Positions 22,746 through 35,356 of a stretch of 64,000 nucleotides of DNA are shown here, piece after piece. Each line of letters opens with the position of its first letter. Within the stretch, counting starts at the first letter, position 1. The notes below the pieces were generated by a model. It saw only the letters and a program-made list of their open reading frames with translations. It was not told where the DNA came from and did not search any database. Made by a program: the position numbers and the translations under genes. The stretch is from Gnetum montanum (lineage: Eukaryota > Streptophyta > Gnetopsida > Gnetales > Gnetaceae): positions 235,948-299,947 of the forward strand of contig MNCI01010799.1 in the NCBI GenBank assembly GCA_015680685.1. The letters are read 5' to 3'.

Positions 22746-23369
22746 CTAAAAAAATATAAAGTTTGATTTTAAATTGCTATTTTTCAAGGATGTGAAATTT
22801 TGTGTCCACTTTCTTTTCTTTATCTTCCTTATCCCTTTAGCCCTCAAAATTGCTTTACATTTGAGCTAAAATTATACTTAACAAGAAAATACAAGTGTTC
22901 CTTATTCAAAGTAACTACAAATAAATTTAAATATGCACATATGTAGCACATTTACTAAATCTAAAATTAATTTCATGATCTATTTTGAACCACTCATTTA
23001 CAATAAGATTTCCATATATTAGTAGTTTTATTTTAATGTGTAACCTTGATCTAGTTGTGAAATTTCCATACATCAACTAGATTTCTATATATATTAGTAG
23101 ATTCCATCTAAAAGAAAAGTTAATTAGATGGAATCATTTTGATCATTCTTCAAAAATATTAATTTGAATCAACAAAATAAAAAAGAAAACTCACATTCAG
23201 AGGGGAAAATGATTAAACTCACAACCTTCATTTCAAAATTTAAGTATTTTATCATAAGATCATAAATTTTATTACATAAATTTTTTGTTTTTAATTCTAT
23301 CTAAGCCATAGTCCTATTGTTATTTAGAAAATGATAAGATCAATGTAAAAATAATAAAATGGAATAAAG
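22746..23369. other. AT-rich unassigned DNA
   Basis: Contains a local near-repeat ('tttccatatattagtag' at 23008 and 'tttctatatatattagtag' at 23082) but no coding or mobile-element signature. Confidence 0.5.
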
Positions 23370-23870
23370 TTTTATTAGGTCCAAAGACCCATAGGATCTA
23401 TTAGACAAATATTACATTTTTATGAAAAATAAAGATAGACTCTACAAATTGACCAAGTACCAATGGGGCATCAAAAACAAATCATATAGGCCTTTTGTTG
23501 TAACATTATAATGCTGTCTTAAAAGGATAGTCATAGAATAAGAAAGAAATGCATGTAAGTGATATTGAATGGCTCTTAATATGGACAACCTACAAATGCA
23601 CTCTTCTTAGGAGAGTTAAACCTATCTTTCACTTTTAATTCTAAAATGATGAAAACTTAAGTGAAACTTGGTAATAGCATTTCGATACTTGATGGGAATG
23701 TTAGCTCAGAGATAGTGAGCTTCTATATCTAGTTAATTAGATCTAATGTGATGTAAATAAAATTGCCTCTTTTCTTCTGCATTAGTCCATATTTGTGTTA
23801 AAACTTTCTACTTGACTAGTTGGCTAATATGCTAACAAAAACATATCAAAGGAGATTGTAGGTAATGTCA
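23370..23870 (-). mobile_element. non-LTR element, copy 3, 3' fragment
   Basis: Aligned with 19380-19705 and 21722-21850, showing the uninterrupted form of the sequence at the L1 insertion site (near 23725). Short, non-coding, 5'-truncated. Confidence 0.65.
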
Positions 23871-24432
23871 TGCTTGCACATTCATTTACTTGTATGTAAA
23901 TGTCTCAACATGCATGTATATGTAAAGGAACATGTGTAACCATAATAAGAAAACTAAGTGTGAATAGCTCACAATGTCAATAGCTTAATATTGATTATAA
24001 ACCTTGTTTTTCCAAAGAATTAAGTGATAATTTGAGCTACCTCTCATTAAATAAAATTTTCCATGACATTTGTTAAGTCTTCAATTTTATGTTGAGTAAT
24101 TGGTGTAGCTATTACATACCTATAATAATTGCCATGATGATAATTATTTATTTTCTATGACAAAGCATAGCTAACTCATAATTAACATGGCAATCATTGA
24201 CCCTTAAATTTTTTGTTAGCAATTGGCTGACCTATTACATACCCTTAATAATTTTGGTGAAACTGTTCATCCTTTTTCTTAGCTCTATAATGATAGTTGT
24301 TTTCTGTGACAAAGCTTAACTAGATATACAAAGGTAAGATTAAAAGATATATTTAAAAATGAAAACAAGTGTAAGATTTTCTATAATAGTTCCCTCGAAA
24401 AGGTTCATGTTTGGGCCAGTGTTATAACGATG
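23871..24432. other. AT-rich DNA with a diverged local duplication
   Basis: Two diverged copies of about 120-150 bp lie in tandem (around 24060-24190 and 24205-24325), recognised by 'tattacatacc' at 24110/24234 and 'tgacaaagc' at 24160/24307. Nothing else was recognised. Confidence 0.5.
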
Positions 24433-24437
24433 ATTAT
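24433..24437. repeat. 5-bp TSD of element C, left copy
   Basis: ATTAT before the 5' LTR is repeated at 36285-36289 after the 3' LTR. Confidence 0.8.
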
Positions 24438-25320
24438 TCATGAGTCATTCCTAGTTGCTGCCCTCATCAATGCATCTCAACCTACCTTAACAAGGCCTTG
24501 TCGACGTAGTGTTTGTGTGTTGCCTATAAATATGCATCTACCAACCACATTTATGGCAATCTAGATTTCAGTAGTACCAAGGCTCTTGCATTTTTTCTAT
24601 TCAAAAGTTAGAATTTTTCCCTTAGTGCCCATAGCAGGAGTCATTGAGTGTACAAATCTTTATTCAAGCATTATTGCACTTGAGCACAATAATGTGTGTG
24701 GCAACAAAGATGAGCTTTCTAATAAACCTTGCAACACTTTGGAAAGATTAGTTATTTTATTCATGCATTTTTCATTTTCAATTATTTATTAAATGTTTTT
24801 CAATTAGTTATCAAATATTTTTCAATTATTACATTAATGAGATAATTAAGGGAGATAGATTACGCACATAAGTACAATCTCTTTGAGCATAACATGTATA
24901 CGCTTGGTAATCCCAACAACATTATTACTTGGTACACCTAGTAGCATAGCGCTTGGTCACCCAATAGTGGATACGTGGGTTTAGGATGTGCACAGAAAGT
25001 GGGAATGGATACTTATGTTAGGATTGATTAAATGTTAGTAAATTAGTTAATTTAGATTAGTTAATTAAATTACTTTTGTCTACATTTGAGCACCTACTTA
25101 TAAAACACAAAATGATAGAAATAGGATAACCTAGTTACACTTAACCATACCAACAAACATCACAAGTGTAATTAGGAGACAATGATTAACCTTAAGGTTA
25201 GATTCACTTCCTAAAGGGCTAGTGCACTAGAAACAATAAAGTCCATGGAATTTGACTAGATCACACATGAATGCTTTGTGATTCGTATGGTTAGGCGTAT
25301 GGGTACCTCGCTACTCATCA
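24438..25320 (+). repeat. 5' LTR of element C
   Basis: Starts TCATGAG where the 3' copy has TGAAGAG, and ends CTACTCATCA. TATAAATA at 24525; 'caataatgtgtgtggcaacaaag' region near 24687 marks R. It shares the LTR body ('gtgggaatgga', 'cttaaccatacc', 'ttaaccttaag') with elements A and B. Confidence 0.88.
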
Positions 25321-25321
25321 T

Positions 25322-25340
25322 TGGCACCATTTCTGGGAAC
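25322..25340 (+). other. primer-binding site of element C (tRNA-Asp-like)
   Basis: TGGCACCATTTCTGGGAAC follows the LTR by one base. It is a degraded match to the tRNA-Asp 3' end complement used by Athila-type elements; element B has a closer match (46645). Confidence 0.65.
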
Positions 25341-25529
25341 TTTTGTTTGTGGAACGTGTACTATTTAGGTCTAAGTGAATATCATTAATATCATTGTACA
25401 AACCTAAAGGTACATATCATTCCCACTATACATAAAATTATAAAATCACACTAACAATTTCATTTTATTTTGCAAAATCTCTTCTTCTTCTCGCAAGCCT
25501 AAAGATACTAAACCACTGATCCCATAAGA

Positions 25530-27640
25530 ATGCAAGGTGGTATACACTCATCTATATGAGTTTGTGTCAAATTTCACCTTCATCCTACATTAGGATGAAC
25601 AAATGTAATGACATGATATAGAGGGCAATATCATCTTGGCCCCCGATAGATCTCTGTTTGGAATACTATTTAAAACCCTTAAGAAGTTGGGCATAGTAGA
25701 TCTTCATGAGGAGTACATTGTGGACAGATACGACACTTAGAGCTATTGTCCCACTAAAACACAACATAAAAGAGATAAATGTCAGGAGAAACTCCATGAA
25801 ACTACAAAGGGGAAACATTATACTAACTCCTTGTTCCTACTAGATCAGGAGGACAATGAGGATCCTTCCTTGGAAGGTTTTCAACATGAAGATTCTCCAC
25901 CCCCTACTACTAATGACAAAGGTGTGAACCTGACCATACGATTGACTATTCATAAACTAGGGTTAGGAAAGAGTGATAGCCAAGGTAGGAACTTGAGTAA
26001 ACATCACAACTATAAGAGATCTAAGGATGGTAATCATAATAAGCATAAGATTGATTGTAGACACCGCAATGGTAGTGGCAGTCCACCTTCCTCTTCATTC
26101 TTTTCATTCGATCTAAACATTCCTCTTCATTTGATGGTTCTCATGGAAGTCATCATCGAAACAACTATGATGAAGGTGATCGATGAAATAACAATGACTA
26201 TGAAGGCCATCAAAATCAAAGAGGTAGTCAAAATCGTGATTGATGTCATCAACATAGCAATGATGATGAACCTTTATTGGTGACTCGCAGTATGCTCAAC
26301 ATTGTAGAGGTAGTGAAAATCCTAACTAGGCATATGAAGAATAGTCAAATTAAGTGCCTAGATATGAACAATATCTCAAGATTTGAGGGGGAATATAATT
26401 CTAATCTGCAGACACATCTACAAGCTTTTCAAGATGCCTGTGCCTTACTGAACACAGAGAACGAGTGGTAGAAACTCAAGCTTTTTCCAAGGACACTCAT
26501 TAAGGAAGCTAAAAGTTAGTAACGATCCTTAGAGATGAAATTTATCCAAAGATGGAGTACCATGTTAGAACTATTTAATGACAAATATCATAAATATTCT
26601 AGAGTGTCTAATCTGAGAAGGCAATCCAAGGCTAGAAACATGGAGCACATGAAACCTTGGATGTTGCCATGGACCGATACTATTCACTCCTACATCAATG
26701 CCTTGGCCATGGTTACTTTCAAATGGAACAACTTCGCCACATCATAGATGGGCTCAAAGTAGAAACAAGAGGAACCCTTGGGTGTATGCCTAAGGAAGAT
26801 TGTCTAAAATGAGAGCTCATTAAATCCAAAGGTTAATTAAGCACGTAGAAAAAGAAGAAGGTGAGTTATGAAAAAGAAAAAGTGTTGAAGAATCTAACAG
26901 GGACTCTTCCATTAGAAAACAAGAGGTCTGATTTAGTGACAAGGAGGAGTCACCACTTGATGAAGTGGTGAACAAAAAGACCTTACCTATCCAAACATCT
27001 ATTTCTGACATTTCGGCCATGGTTGACAAGTTATGGGACTCTTTGGATGAAAATTTTCAAATCACTTTAAAGATTTCTAAAGAATCCAAAGAGAAAAATA
27101 GTGATTATAATCGCAGGAGGTGAAAAGAAGCTAAACATGCCTACCAAAGAGGTAAGGGCAAAGCTGCTATAGTAGAGGAAGTTGTGGAGTCTGACTCTAA
27201 TGATGAAACTAAATGTGACATCTATCAATGTGAACATCCAAAGGGATGTTGCCCTATGATGTCACACTTATAAGAGTCTAGAGTGTATGCATTGAATTCT
27301 TGCCTAGCACATAGGCAAGCTCCAAGATGATTGCCTTACCCTCAAGGAAGTCCAAGATAGTTCAACCAGCAACAACAAGCTTAGTACCCAAGTGGAGCTC
27401 CTCCAAAACTGTACGAAAAATACCAACAGTGGTATCAACCACAATTGTGGGGAATGCCATCGCCAAGGTAGTAGTACCTTATGGGCAACTAGATCCATAT
27501 GGGTACTATGTTTAGTAACCCATCTCCCCTAGGAGTTCTACAAGTCATGCATCATTCTAGCATCAAAATTATCTTCCAAAGTACCACCGAACACATTTAC
27601 CATTTACTTGAGGAAAAAACCCATATCCATATTCTTGGAG
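25530..27640 (+). pseudogene. gag relic of element C
   Basis: N-terminal block SNFTFILH-stop-DEQM near 25570, an acidic/basic linker to about 26250, capsid core (LKLFPRTLIKEAKS, QRWSTMLELFNDKYHKYSRV; 26300-26650), C-terminal Lys/Glu-rich region, and a zinc-knuckle remnant CDIYQCEHPKGCC near 27217, in which the second Cys is Tyr. Aligned along its length with the gag of A and B but more decayed, with several frameshifts. After the Pro/Gln-rich part it breaks off at about 27640, where A and B enter protease. Confidence 0.8.
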
Positions 27641-28745
27641 CCAACTAAGAGTCTAACATGTGCATATGTTGAAGGCATGAAAAAAATTGAACAAGTTCAT
27701 TCCCAACTCTCTAATGAAGATGATGATACCTATTGGGGAGAGTTGGAAATCCCTAATCACTTCAAGTAGGAGCCCTTAGAACTAAAAGCTTTACTAGCTC
27801 GTATGGAGTATGCATTTCTAAAGAATGGTAAAAAGGTCATCATTAATGCCAAACTTGCTCTTGAACAAAAAGAAAAGTTGTTGAAAGTAGTGAATAAATG
27901 GTCAACAACCTTTATGAATGACTTCTCCACCTATGGAGCTACCTTTGAGCAAGCCTTGGATTGACTTGAGCAAGTACTAAAGAGATGTGTAGAGAAAAAT
28001 GTACAGCTCAATTGGCAAAAGAGCCATCTCATGGTCCAAGAAGAGATTGTGCTAGGACACTAAATTTCACAAAAAGAGATTGAGGTAGGCTCAAAAAAGA
28101 TAAGGGTCATCCAAGGAATGACATGCCAACTAGAGACCATTAAAGATGTTTGGTTATTCCTTGGACATACTAGTTACTACTGGTGATTTATTGTAAATTT
28201 CTCTAAGATTACAAAGCCATTGGTAGAACTTACAAAGAAGGATGCACCTTTCATTTGGACCAAGGAATGTGAACATGCATGCTAATAATTGAAAGAGAAA
28301 CTTGTAGAAACACTAATCCTATGGACACCATATTGGTCCAAACCATTCCATATCATGATATATGCATCTAACTATGCTTTGGGAGTAGTGCTCACATAGA
28401 TGGATGATAAGAAACATTCATATTATATCCATTGTCTGAGTAGAAGCATTGTGGGGGCATAGTTGAATTACACCACCATGGAGAAAGAATTAATGGCAAT
28501 GGTGTATGCATTAGAAAAGTTTAGACATTATGTGCTAGGTTATAAGATATTTGTACATACAAACTGCAGTGCAATTTGCTTCCTCATGAATAAGTTGACA
28601 GTGATCCCTCGTCTTATACAATGGCTTGTGATCTTGCAGGAATTCAATCTTACTATGGTAGATCAAAAAGAGACCGAGAATGTGGTTGCTAACCACCTCT
28701 CTCGCTTAAGATGAAATAATAAAGAGGAGGAGAGCCCACTCTCTA
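27641..28745 (+). pseudogene. partial reverse transcriptase and RNase H of element C
   Basis: Begins in the pre-RT linker (KALLARMEYAFLKNGKKVII, ALEQKEKLLKVV; 27787-27890), then jumps at about 27905 directly to TTFMNDFSTYG, which corresponds to the catalytic F-M-D-D-F box with the first Asp changed to Asn. The fingers and motif A region expected between them are missing, as is protease upstream. Then come QVLKRC, LNWQKSHLMVQEEIVLGH and the connection. RNase H follows (YASNYALGVVL near 28365, MEKELMAMVYALEKFRHYVLG near 28480, VANHLSRL at 28690). Most frames are continuous apart from stops. Confidence 0.85.
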
Positions 28746-29990
28746 ATCAATTTCTAGACAAACTCCTCTTTATTGGAGCAATAAATGAACAAACACTTGA
28801 AAAACAAATATGGTTTCATGGCATCGTCACATATCTTCTCACTCAAGAGATGCCACAAGACATGGATTTTAGGGAAAAGTAACATATCCTTCATTAGGTC
28901 AAATACTTCATGGAAATCAATGGACACCTTTACAATGTGTGTATCGATGGCCTGATCCATTGGTATGTCCTTGATGAAGATCAACTATGTGTTCTCTAGG
29001 ATGCTCATGAAGGATCATGTAGAGGCTACTATGCAGAGAGATGCACGGTCATAAAAATCCTAATGGTAGGATACTATTGGCCCATAATCTTTAAGGATGC
29101 CCACTAGTTTGACAAGTCTTGTTAATGTTGTCAACATGATGGGGGGATGACTACTCGCATGGAAGGTCCTCAACAGTGGATTCAACCACTAGAACCTTTC
29201 AACATATGGGGCATTAACTTCATGGGTCCCATCACAACCATGTCTAGCGAGAAAGTGTATGTTATATTTGTAGTTGACTACTACATAAAATGGGTAGAAG
29301 CAGCAACTATTATTGATTGTACATCATCCACTACTACCAAATTTATACAACAAAATATTGTGAATAGGTTTGGGGTGCCATGTTCACTAATTTCTGATCA
29401 GGGAACTCATTTCTTCGGTGCCATACTTAGAAAATTAATGCAAAACTTGGGGGTAGAACATAAATTAACAACGCCTTACCACATCTAAGACAACAATCAA
29501 GCAGAGGTAACCAAGTGGGAGATTACAAAAATACTAACGTGAACCATTAGCAAATATAGGAAGGACTAGAGTACAAAACTTAATGATGCTCTCTAGGGTT
29601 ATCATTTAACTTTGAAACTTCCTATTGGATATTCTTCCTATGAGTTAGTGTACAGAAAACTTCCAATGCTTCCAATTCAATCCAAGCTCTGTACACTCTC
29701 AATAGCATATGATCTAAACCTTGACCTAAGTTGAGGATAGAAGGAAAGATTGATCTATTTGAATGTGCTAGATGAAAATGACTTGGTGGCCCTATCCTTG
29801 AATGAGGTGAACAAGGCATTCAACAAGCAACATCATGACCTTGGAATTTGGAAAGTAAACTTCAACCAAGAGATAAGGTTCTTTACTAGAACCCCACACA
29901 TATACCCCAAAAGAAAAAATTCCAAATATTGTGGGAGGGACCTTATATAATTGATCAAACCTTTTCCTCTAGGGCCATGATAATTCACAA
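28746..29990 (+). pseudogene. integrase of element C
   Basis: The zinc-binding region is degraded (YYWPIIFKDAH near 29075, then CCQHDGG). The core reads NIWGINFMGPI, VDYYIKWVEA (first catalytic Asp), LISDQGTHFF (second Asp, near 29393) and NNQAEVTKWE (catalytic Glu region, near 29490), which is the D,D-35-E layout of Ty3/gypsy integrases. The C-terminal part runs to RTPHIYPKRKNSKYCGRDL near 29945; no chromodomain was seen. Stops interrupt it. Confidence 0.85.
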
Positions 29991-32330
29991 ACTTGATAGC
30001 CCAAATAAAAAGTAGTTTGTCAATATCCAACAAGTCATACCTTTTCTAGAACCAAGACTAACTAGTGTAACTACCACCTTAATAGATGGACAACCATGTT
30101 TTATTTTTTGGATCTCCTCCCTCCAACTCAATTATGTGGGAGATGTTCATCCATGTTGACCATTACCATGACCTGTCATTTTTTCTACCTTTCCTTTTTT
30201 CACATTTTTGATGTTACAAATTTTTTATTTTTAAATTTTTCTTATTTTATACTATTTTTAGTACCTTTTAACTTTCTTTATTATTTTACACTTTCTTATA
30301 TATTTTACTTTATTTTGTTTCCTTTTGTTTAAGTGTGGTATTTTCTCATTTTTGCTAATAAATTTTCTTTATTATCATAGGACACAATGTTGTTGTCGTT
30401 GTTTACTAATGATGGTTTATGCTTAATGTGTGATTGTCAATGTCTTATTTCTATTTTTGAATTTTGATGTTTGATGACTTTAACATGGTTTATTTTTCAT
30501 AGAATAGGAAATAAGTCCTCGTAATTTTCCCATCCAATGAACTCTATGGTTTTCCTTGTTCTGGGAATTTGACATCCCTTCCATTAAAAGAAACTTTTAA
30601 TTGATCGATGACCTAGGTAGTTTTGGAATTAGGAAGGATCCAAAGGTTTGTAAAGGGTGTGACTTCAACGGGACTCAATACTCTTTTTACTCTTCTTCTT
30701 GCTTGAGTGCTTGAGTGTTTTTTTTATACTTCTTACCATTCCATACCACCCAATGATAGGAAGACAAATAAAATCATTGCATGGTGTGGTTTCCATCATT
30801 CAAAAAAAATGATGGGAATTCAAAGAACACTCCTTTGACATGAATAATTCCTCACATGGTGTGATTCCCATCATTAAAAAAACTATAGGAATTCAAAGCA
30901 CATCCCTTGGACAAATAAAAGGGCTACGAGCACTAGTCATGGAACTTGAACAACATGCATTTATGTTTGATAGTCCCCTCTAACTAAGGCGCTTTCTCTC
31001 ACTTCCTACTTCTTCTTGCTTCTCTTTGTGGAATGGTGATTGTTTTGTGGAAGCACTCTTGTGTCTCAAGTAGGTGGATCAATCTTGGAGTGGTCATGCA
31101 AAGTCACTGATAGTAGATGGTTTTGGTTTGGATTGAGGATGGAACTTCTCGAGTCATTTTAATTACAAATTTCACAAGGGACTTCTTATGACCTTAATTT
31201 GGAACTCCATTCCACCTTCCCTATGATCCATCCATGTTGCCATAATTCACCTCACTACTGGGTTCTATGTTATGCTCTATATCTTAGTTTGATGTGTTGG
31301 GATTCTTGAGTGGATACTTTTAGGTTGGTCCTTAACTTGTCATGATCATTAAATTGACTGTGGGACCCACAGACTCCTTAATTGGGGTTATGCAACAGTC
31401 AAAAGGGCATGAGCCTGCTTTGGGGAGGATGCACTTACATAGCTTCTGGCTTGATTAATAAGGTTCCTTACCTTTGACATTGCTACAATCCTGTATTTCA
31501 TATTTTCCATTGTGTAAACCACTCAATACTCTTTAATCTTTCATTGCATTCATCCATTAAATCAAATTTTCTCCATTTTTTCAAATTTATGAACTTCAGC
31601 GCCCTCTTCTCATGATTTCATACTATTCTTGGGCTTCTAAGCTTTTATTTGATCCCAATTTCATCAAAAAATTCCTTGTATTATGAAAGTTTGACCACAG
31701 TCAACGAAACTGAACGATGACCAATAATTGCATCCTTGTTGATGCAGCCAATCACGTCAATGAGGCCTTGTCGACATAATGGAAAAATACTATATATATT
31801 TCTAGACACTTTGAAATTTTTTGTAATCTTCTCATGATACATGGTGAACTTTTGCAATTTTTCAGAGCCCAAAACCTTCCAAAGCCCATAACTTTTAAAC
31901 AGTTTGTCTAGATCACTCCATTTTTTGATCTTGCACTTATCAGAGGTAAGAGCTTTATCATGAGGGCCACAAACCTTAAGGTTTCCGATGAAAAATTGGT
32001 AGAATTTTTTGAAAATTTTCCTAACTCCCCCAAAGGGTTAACAATCTTAACCATATATAAACATCAAGTTTTTCTAAGTTAGCCCTTCCAACAACCTCTG
32101 GGATGAATTATTTATAATAACACATAAAATAAAAAATAATCAAATTTATTAAATCAGCCATAATCACAAGTTAGCTAGGTGTTACCACCTTCAAGAGTTA
32201 AGGTCTCCCAATTGTTTTAAGGTTACACGATGATTGCTAATCCATGGTCTTATTGTGATTACAAATGACACACAAACAAAAGTGTCCATAGGAAGGATAA
32301 CCCTCACAACCATGGGAGAAATGACCTAGA
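29991..32330 (+). other. non-coding tail of element C
   Basis: T-rich text (30170-30360) and later blocks align with the tails of A and B, for example the 'ggatctcctccctccaact' stretch at 30110 with 50209. From about 31570 there is no partner in A or B. A U3-like segment with a TATATATA at 31788 lies at 31735-31800. Confidence 0.65.
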
Positions 32331-32331
32331 G

Positions 32332-34996
32332 ATGGAAGGGGCTAGCAAGAATAAGGCCAAGAACAACAAGAGGTGACCCATGCAATGGGACCTCTTCATG
32401 AGGAGCCCAAAGTGGAATCTATTCAATAGATTCTAGAGGAAGAAGTGCCTATCAAACAATCCTAACCAGGAGAAGTGCCTAGACCCATGCCAAGGCTTGA
32501 GGTCACTCTAACTCAAGCCTACATAGACATCATCAAGCCTAGAGGAATCCAAAGATTAGTTCTTCAAGAGATAAACTTCAGGCCATTTTTGGAAAAATCT
32601 CCAAAGGATGTCAAGACACAGTTACAAACCTCTCCCATGTGGCCAGTCATCATGTCCAGTGGGGAATGGTACATGGGAGAGACCTATCTCTTCTAGAATA
32701 GCCAAAGACTAGGGTCCATTATAAAAATTAAGGACATTCAAGTGTCCTACTCAGTGGAGGCTATTGCACAAGCACTAGGGTTTCCAGACAATGAAACACA
32801 ATTGGCAAAAATATCAACAAAAGGTGATCCTGAGGCAAAAAGGGAATCTATGGGGTGGACCGTAAGGAGTATGGTGCACTCACACTAGCAAAGTAGATTT
32901 ATTTCAAGATTGTAGCCTATCACCTCAATCCAATGGTGAGGCCAAGCAAGGTGACTGCTTTCTCCCCCTGAGCATGCACCACTCTAAGTAAGAAATTTCC
33001 CATTAACCTTCCATAGTTGATTTATTTGGCGATCGAGAAGTGCTTCAAGGAGAATGAATGTGGAAGGAAGACTCTATCCTTTCCATGCCTTATCAAAAAA
33101 CTTTGCAAAATGGTAGGCATTATTCACTATTCTAATGATATTCTCAAGCATGCTCCCTTAGCCTCATGGGCGGAAATCATGAAGGATAAGATGCCAATGA
33201 CCACCCAAGAAGAGGATCTATCACCACCATGACCCACTTAAGAGACAACATTGGAGGCCTACGTAGTCCTTGAGTGTCTGTGACAAATCTAAGAATAGCT
33301 CTTAAGTCAACAAGAGCAACAAGTACGAATAAGTGGGATGGATCCATTTGTGTATTGGCCAATGATGAGTCACCTTAATGGGATGGCTCAAACAGTTAGA
33401 TAGATGGAGAGAGGTGGTTCCATTTTCTCTGCCCAAAGAATGTAGTTGCCTTCTAGGTTGGATCCCAACACTCAAGAGGTGACAGTGTCACTAGCAACAC
33501 ACCATCTATTCATAGAAATCTCTAAGAATGTCACCACTTTCTTGGTGAGTTAGAGAAAGGTGAAGAGGTAACTGTCTTAGTGATGTAGCACCAAGGGTAG
33601 GAAATAGTGGTAGAAGTGGTAGTTGACTGTGTAGCTAAAGCACTAAATGCACCTACAGCATCTGTACTAGACATATCTGCACTTCAAGATGTGCAAGAAT
33701 CTATAGACACAGTCAATGGAAAATTGAACACAACCCAACATGAATAGTTACTAGAATGACTGGTAGGAATTAGGCAATTAACTTTAGACATTTTTTATCT
33801 TCTAGAGAACATCATTGCAACCTAGTTGGAGTTGCTAAATGCAAGGGGAATATGCATCATTTTGGAGGGGCAACTAAATATAACTCAAGAGCGAAATCAA
33901 CACTTGGCCATGGAGGTTGTTGAACTTTGTGCCCAACTTGTAGAACAAGAAATTCTCAGCCTAACAATGAAAAGAGATGAATCTATCAAATAGCTTCAAG
34001 AATGATTTCAAAAGGCTAAGGACGAAGCAGTAATGACCATCTTCAAATAGTCCATGGAAGAAGCTGAAATGCACTCTATCAAAAAGGACTTGAATTAGAT
34101 GCACTAAGAGAATGAAACATTGACCACACAAAATCATTGCCTACGACATGTTGATGCTTGGAAAGATCAAATGCAAAAGTTCATCCATCAATAGCAGGAG
34201 AAGCTTGCCAAGGTAAATACTGAATTTAGGAAATTGGCCACAGAGAGCCACAATCTATCAATGGAGGAAGTATGCACCTTACAACAAAAGTCTACCATCG
34301 AGATTGCTACCTAGAAGAATGAAGCTCTCAAATTTGAGAGAGTGAAAAATCACTACAGGGACCATGTTGGTTTGCAAAAGGAAATAAATGAAAAACAAAT
34401 CTAGATGGTAAGGACAAAAATAAATAAAGCCCTCTAGAAACTCTAGCAAGAAAGAGAGATGTGGTAGCCCATCCTTGATGGGATTGACACCTACAACAAA
34501 GCAGAGATCTACTTGAAGGAGTTGCAAATTGAAAAAATAACAGAGTATATGGAGTTGGCCAATCTCTGTTATGCAAACCTAGTAACACTAATAGTTATAC
34601 GGTTGTGATTGAAATTGGAGAAATAAGTGGCTAGCTCGTATTTGCTATATGAGGCCGAGTTCAAACACCACAAGGAAATTAAGCAAAAGCTTGAGACTAC
34701 TAATGTTGAACTCAAAGTCCTCAAAGGGAGATTCACATATCAATGATCTATCACTAAGGACCTAGTCAGATGGATGAATGACTATCAAGAGTTGAAGAAC
34801 ATAGTCAAAGGATTTCACATTGAATGCAAACAGTTTGCTACTTGGTTCATCAATGCCAAGGAGTTGTTTCTAGCAATTCCATGTCCTTGGGATGTGCCTG
34901 TTCCAACCCACATTGAGGAAACTGCATGGACGGTGCATGATCCTAGGACTAAGAAGGAGAAAATGAAAGCACTACTAGATGCTTTCTGCCTCTAAC
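32332..34996 (+). pseudogene. extra ORF of element C, unknown function, coiled-coil-like
   Basis: A third coding region lies between integrase and 3' LTR, the position of the env-like ORF in Athila elements. The N-terminal part (32475-32900) reads like a globular domain (EINFRPFLEKSPKDV, SSGEWYMGETYLF, AIAQALGFPDNETQL). From about 33650 to 34990 the text is Leu-, Glu-, Lys- and Gln-rich with heptad-like spacing (LAMEVVELCAQLVEQE, EIKQKLETTNVELKVLKG), suggesting a long coiled coil, ending DPRTKKEKMKALLDAF. Many stops are TAG in Gln-rich positions. No signal peptide or membrane span was seen, so it need not be an envelope protein. Confidence 0.55.
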
Positions 34997-35356
34997 TTGA
35001 AGTTGTAGTAGTAGCAAGACAACTGTAGTCACCTCAACCACCGCTAGTGTGTGAAGCCAATGAAGGTCCCTCGGAGGCTCTGGAACGACCATCGCCTAGG
35101 ACCATTTGATCTTCTGCAACAAGCTTCACACAATCAAGGAACGTGTTGTCCAATTTTTGAAGAGTTGTATCATGGTGTTCAATTTTGTGTCTTGAACACC
35201 ATCATTTTTGTAATGTGTTGATCCGTACACTCGAGCACCCCATTTTTTGTCAAAGTTAGTTAGTTGTTTTGTTGAAGAAAAGTTAGTCTCTAATCCCATG
35301 CCTTCCCAGTTTTGTAAAACAACTTGAGGAAGAGTTTTCATTCAATCATGGGAGTA

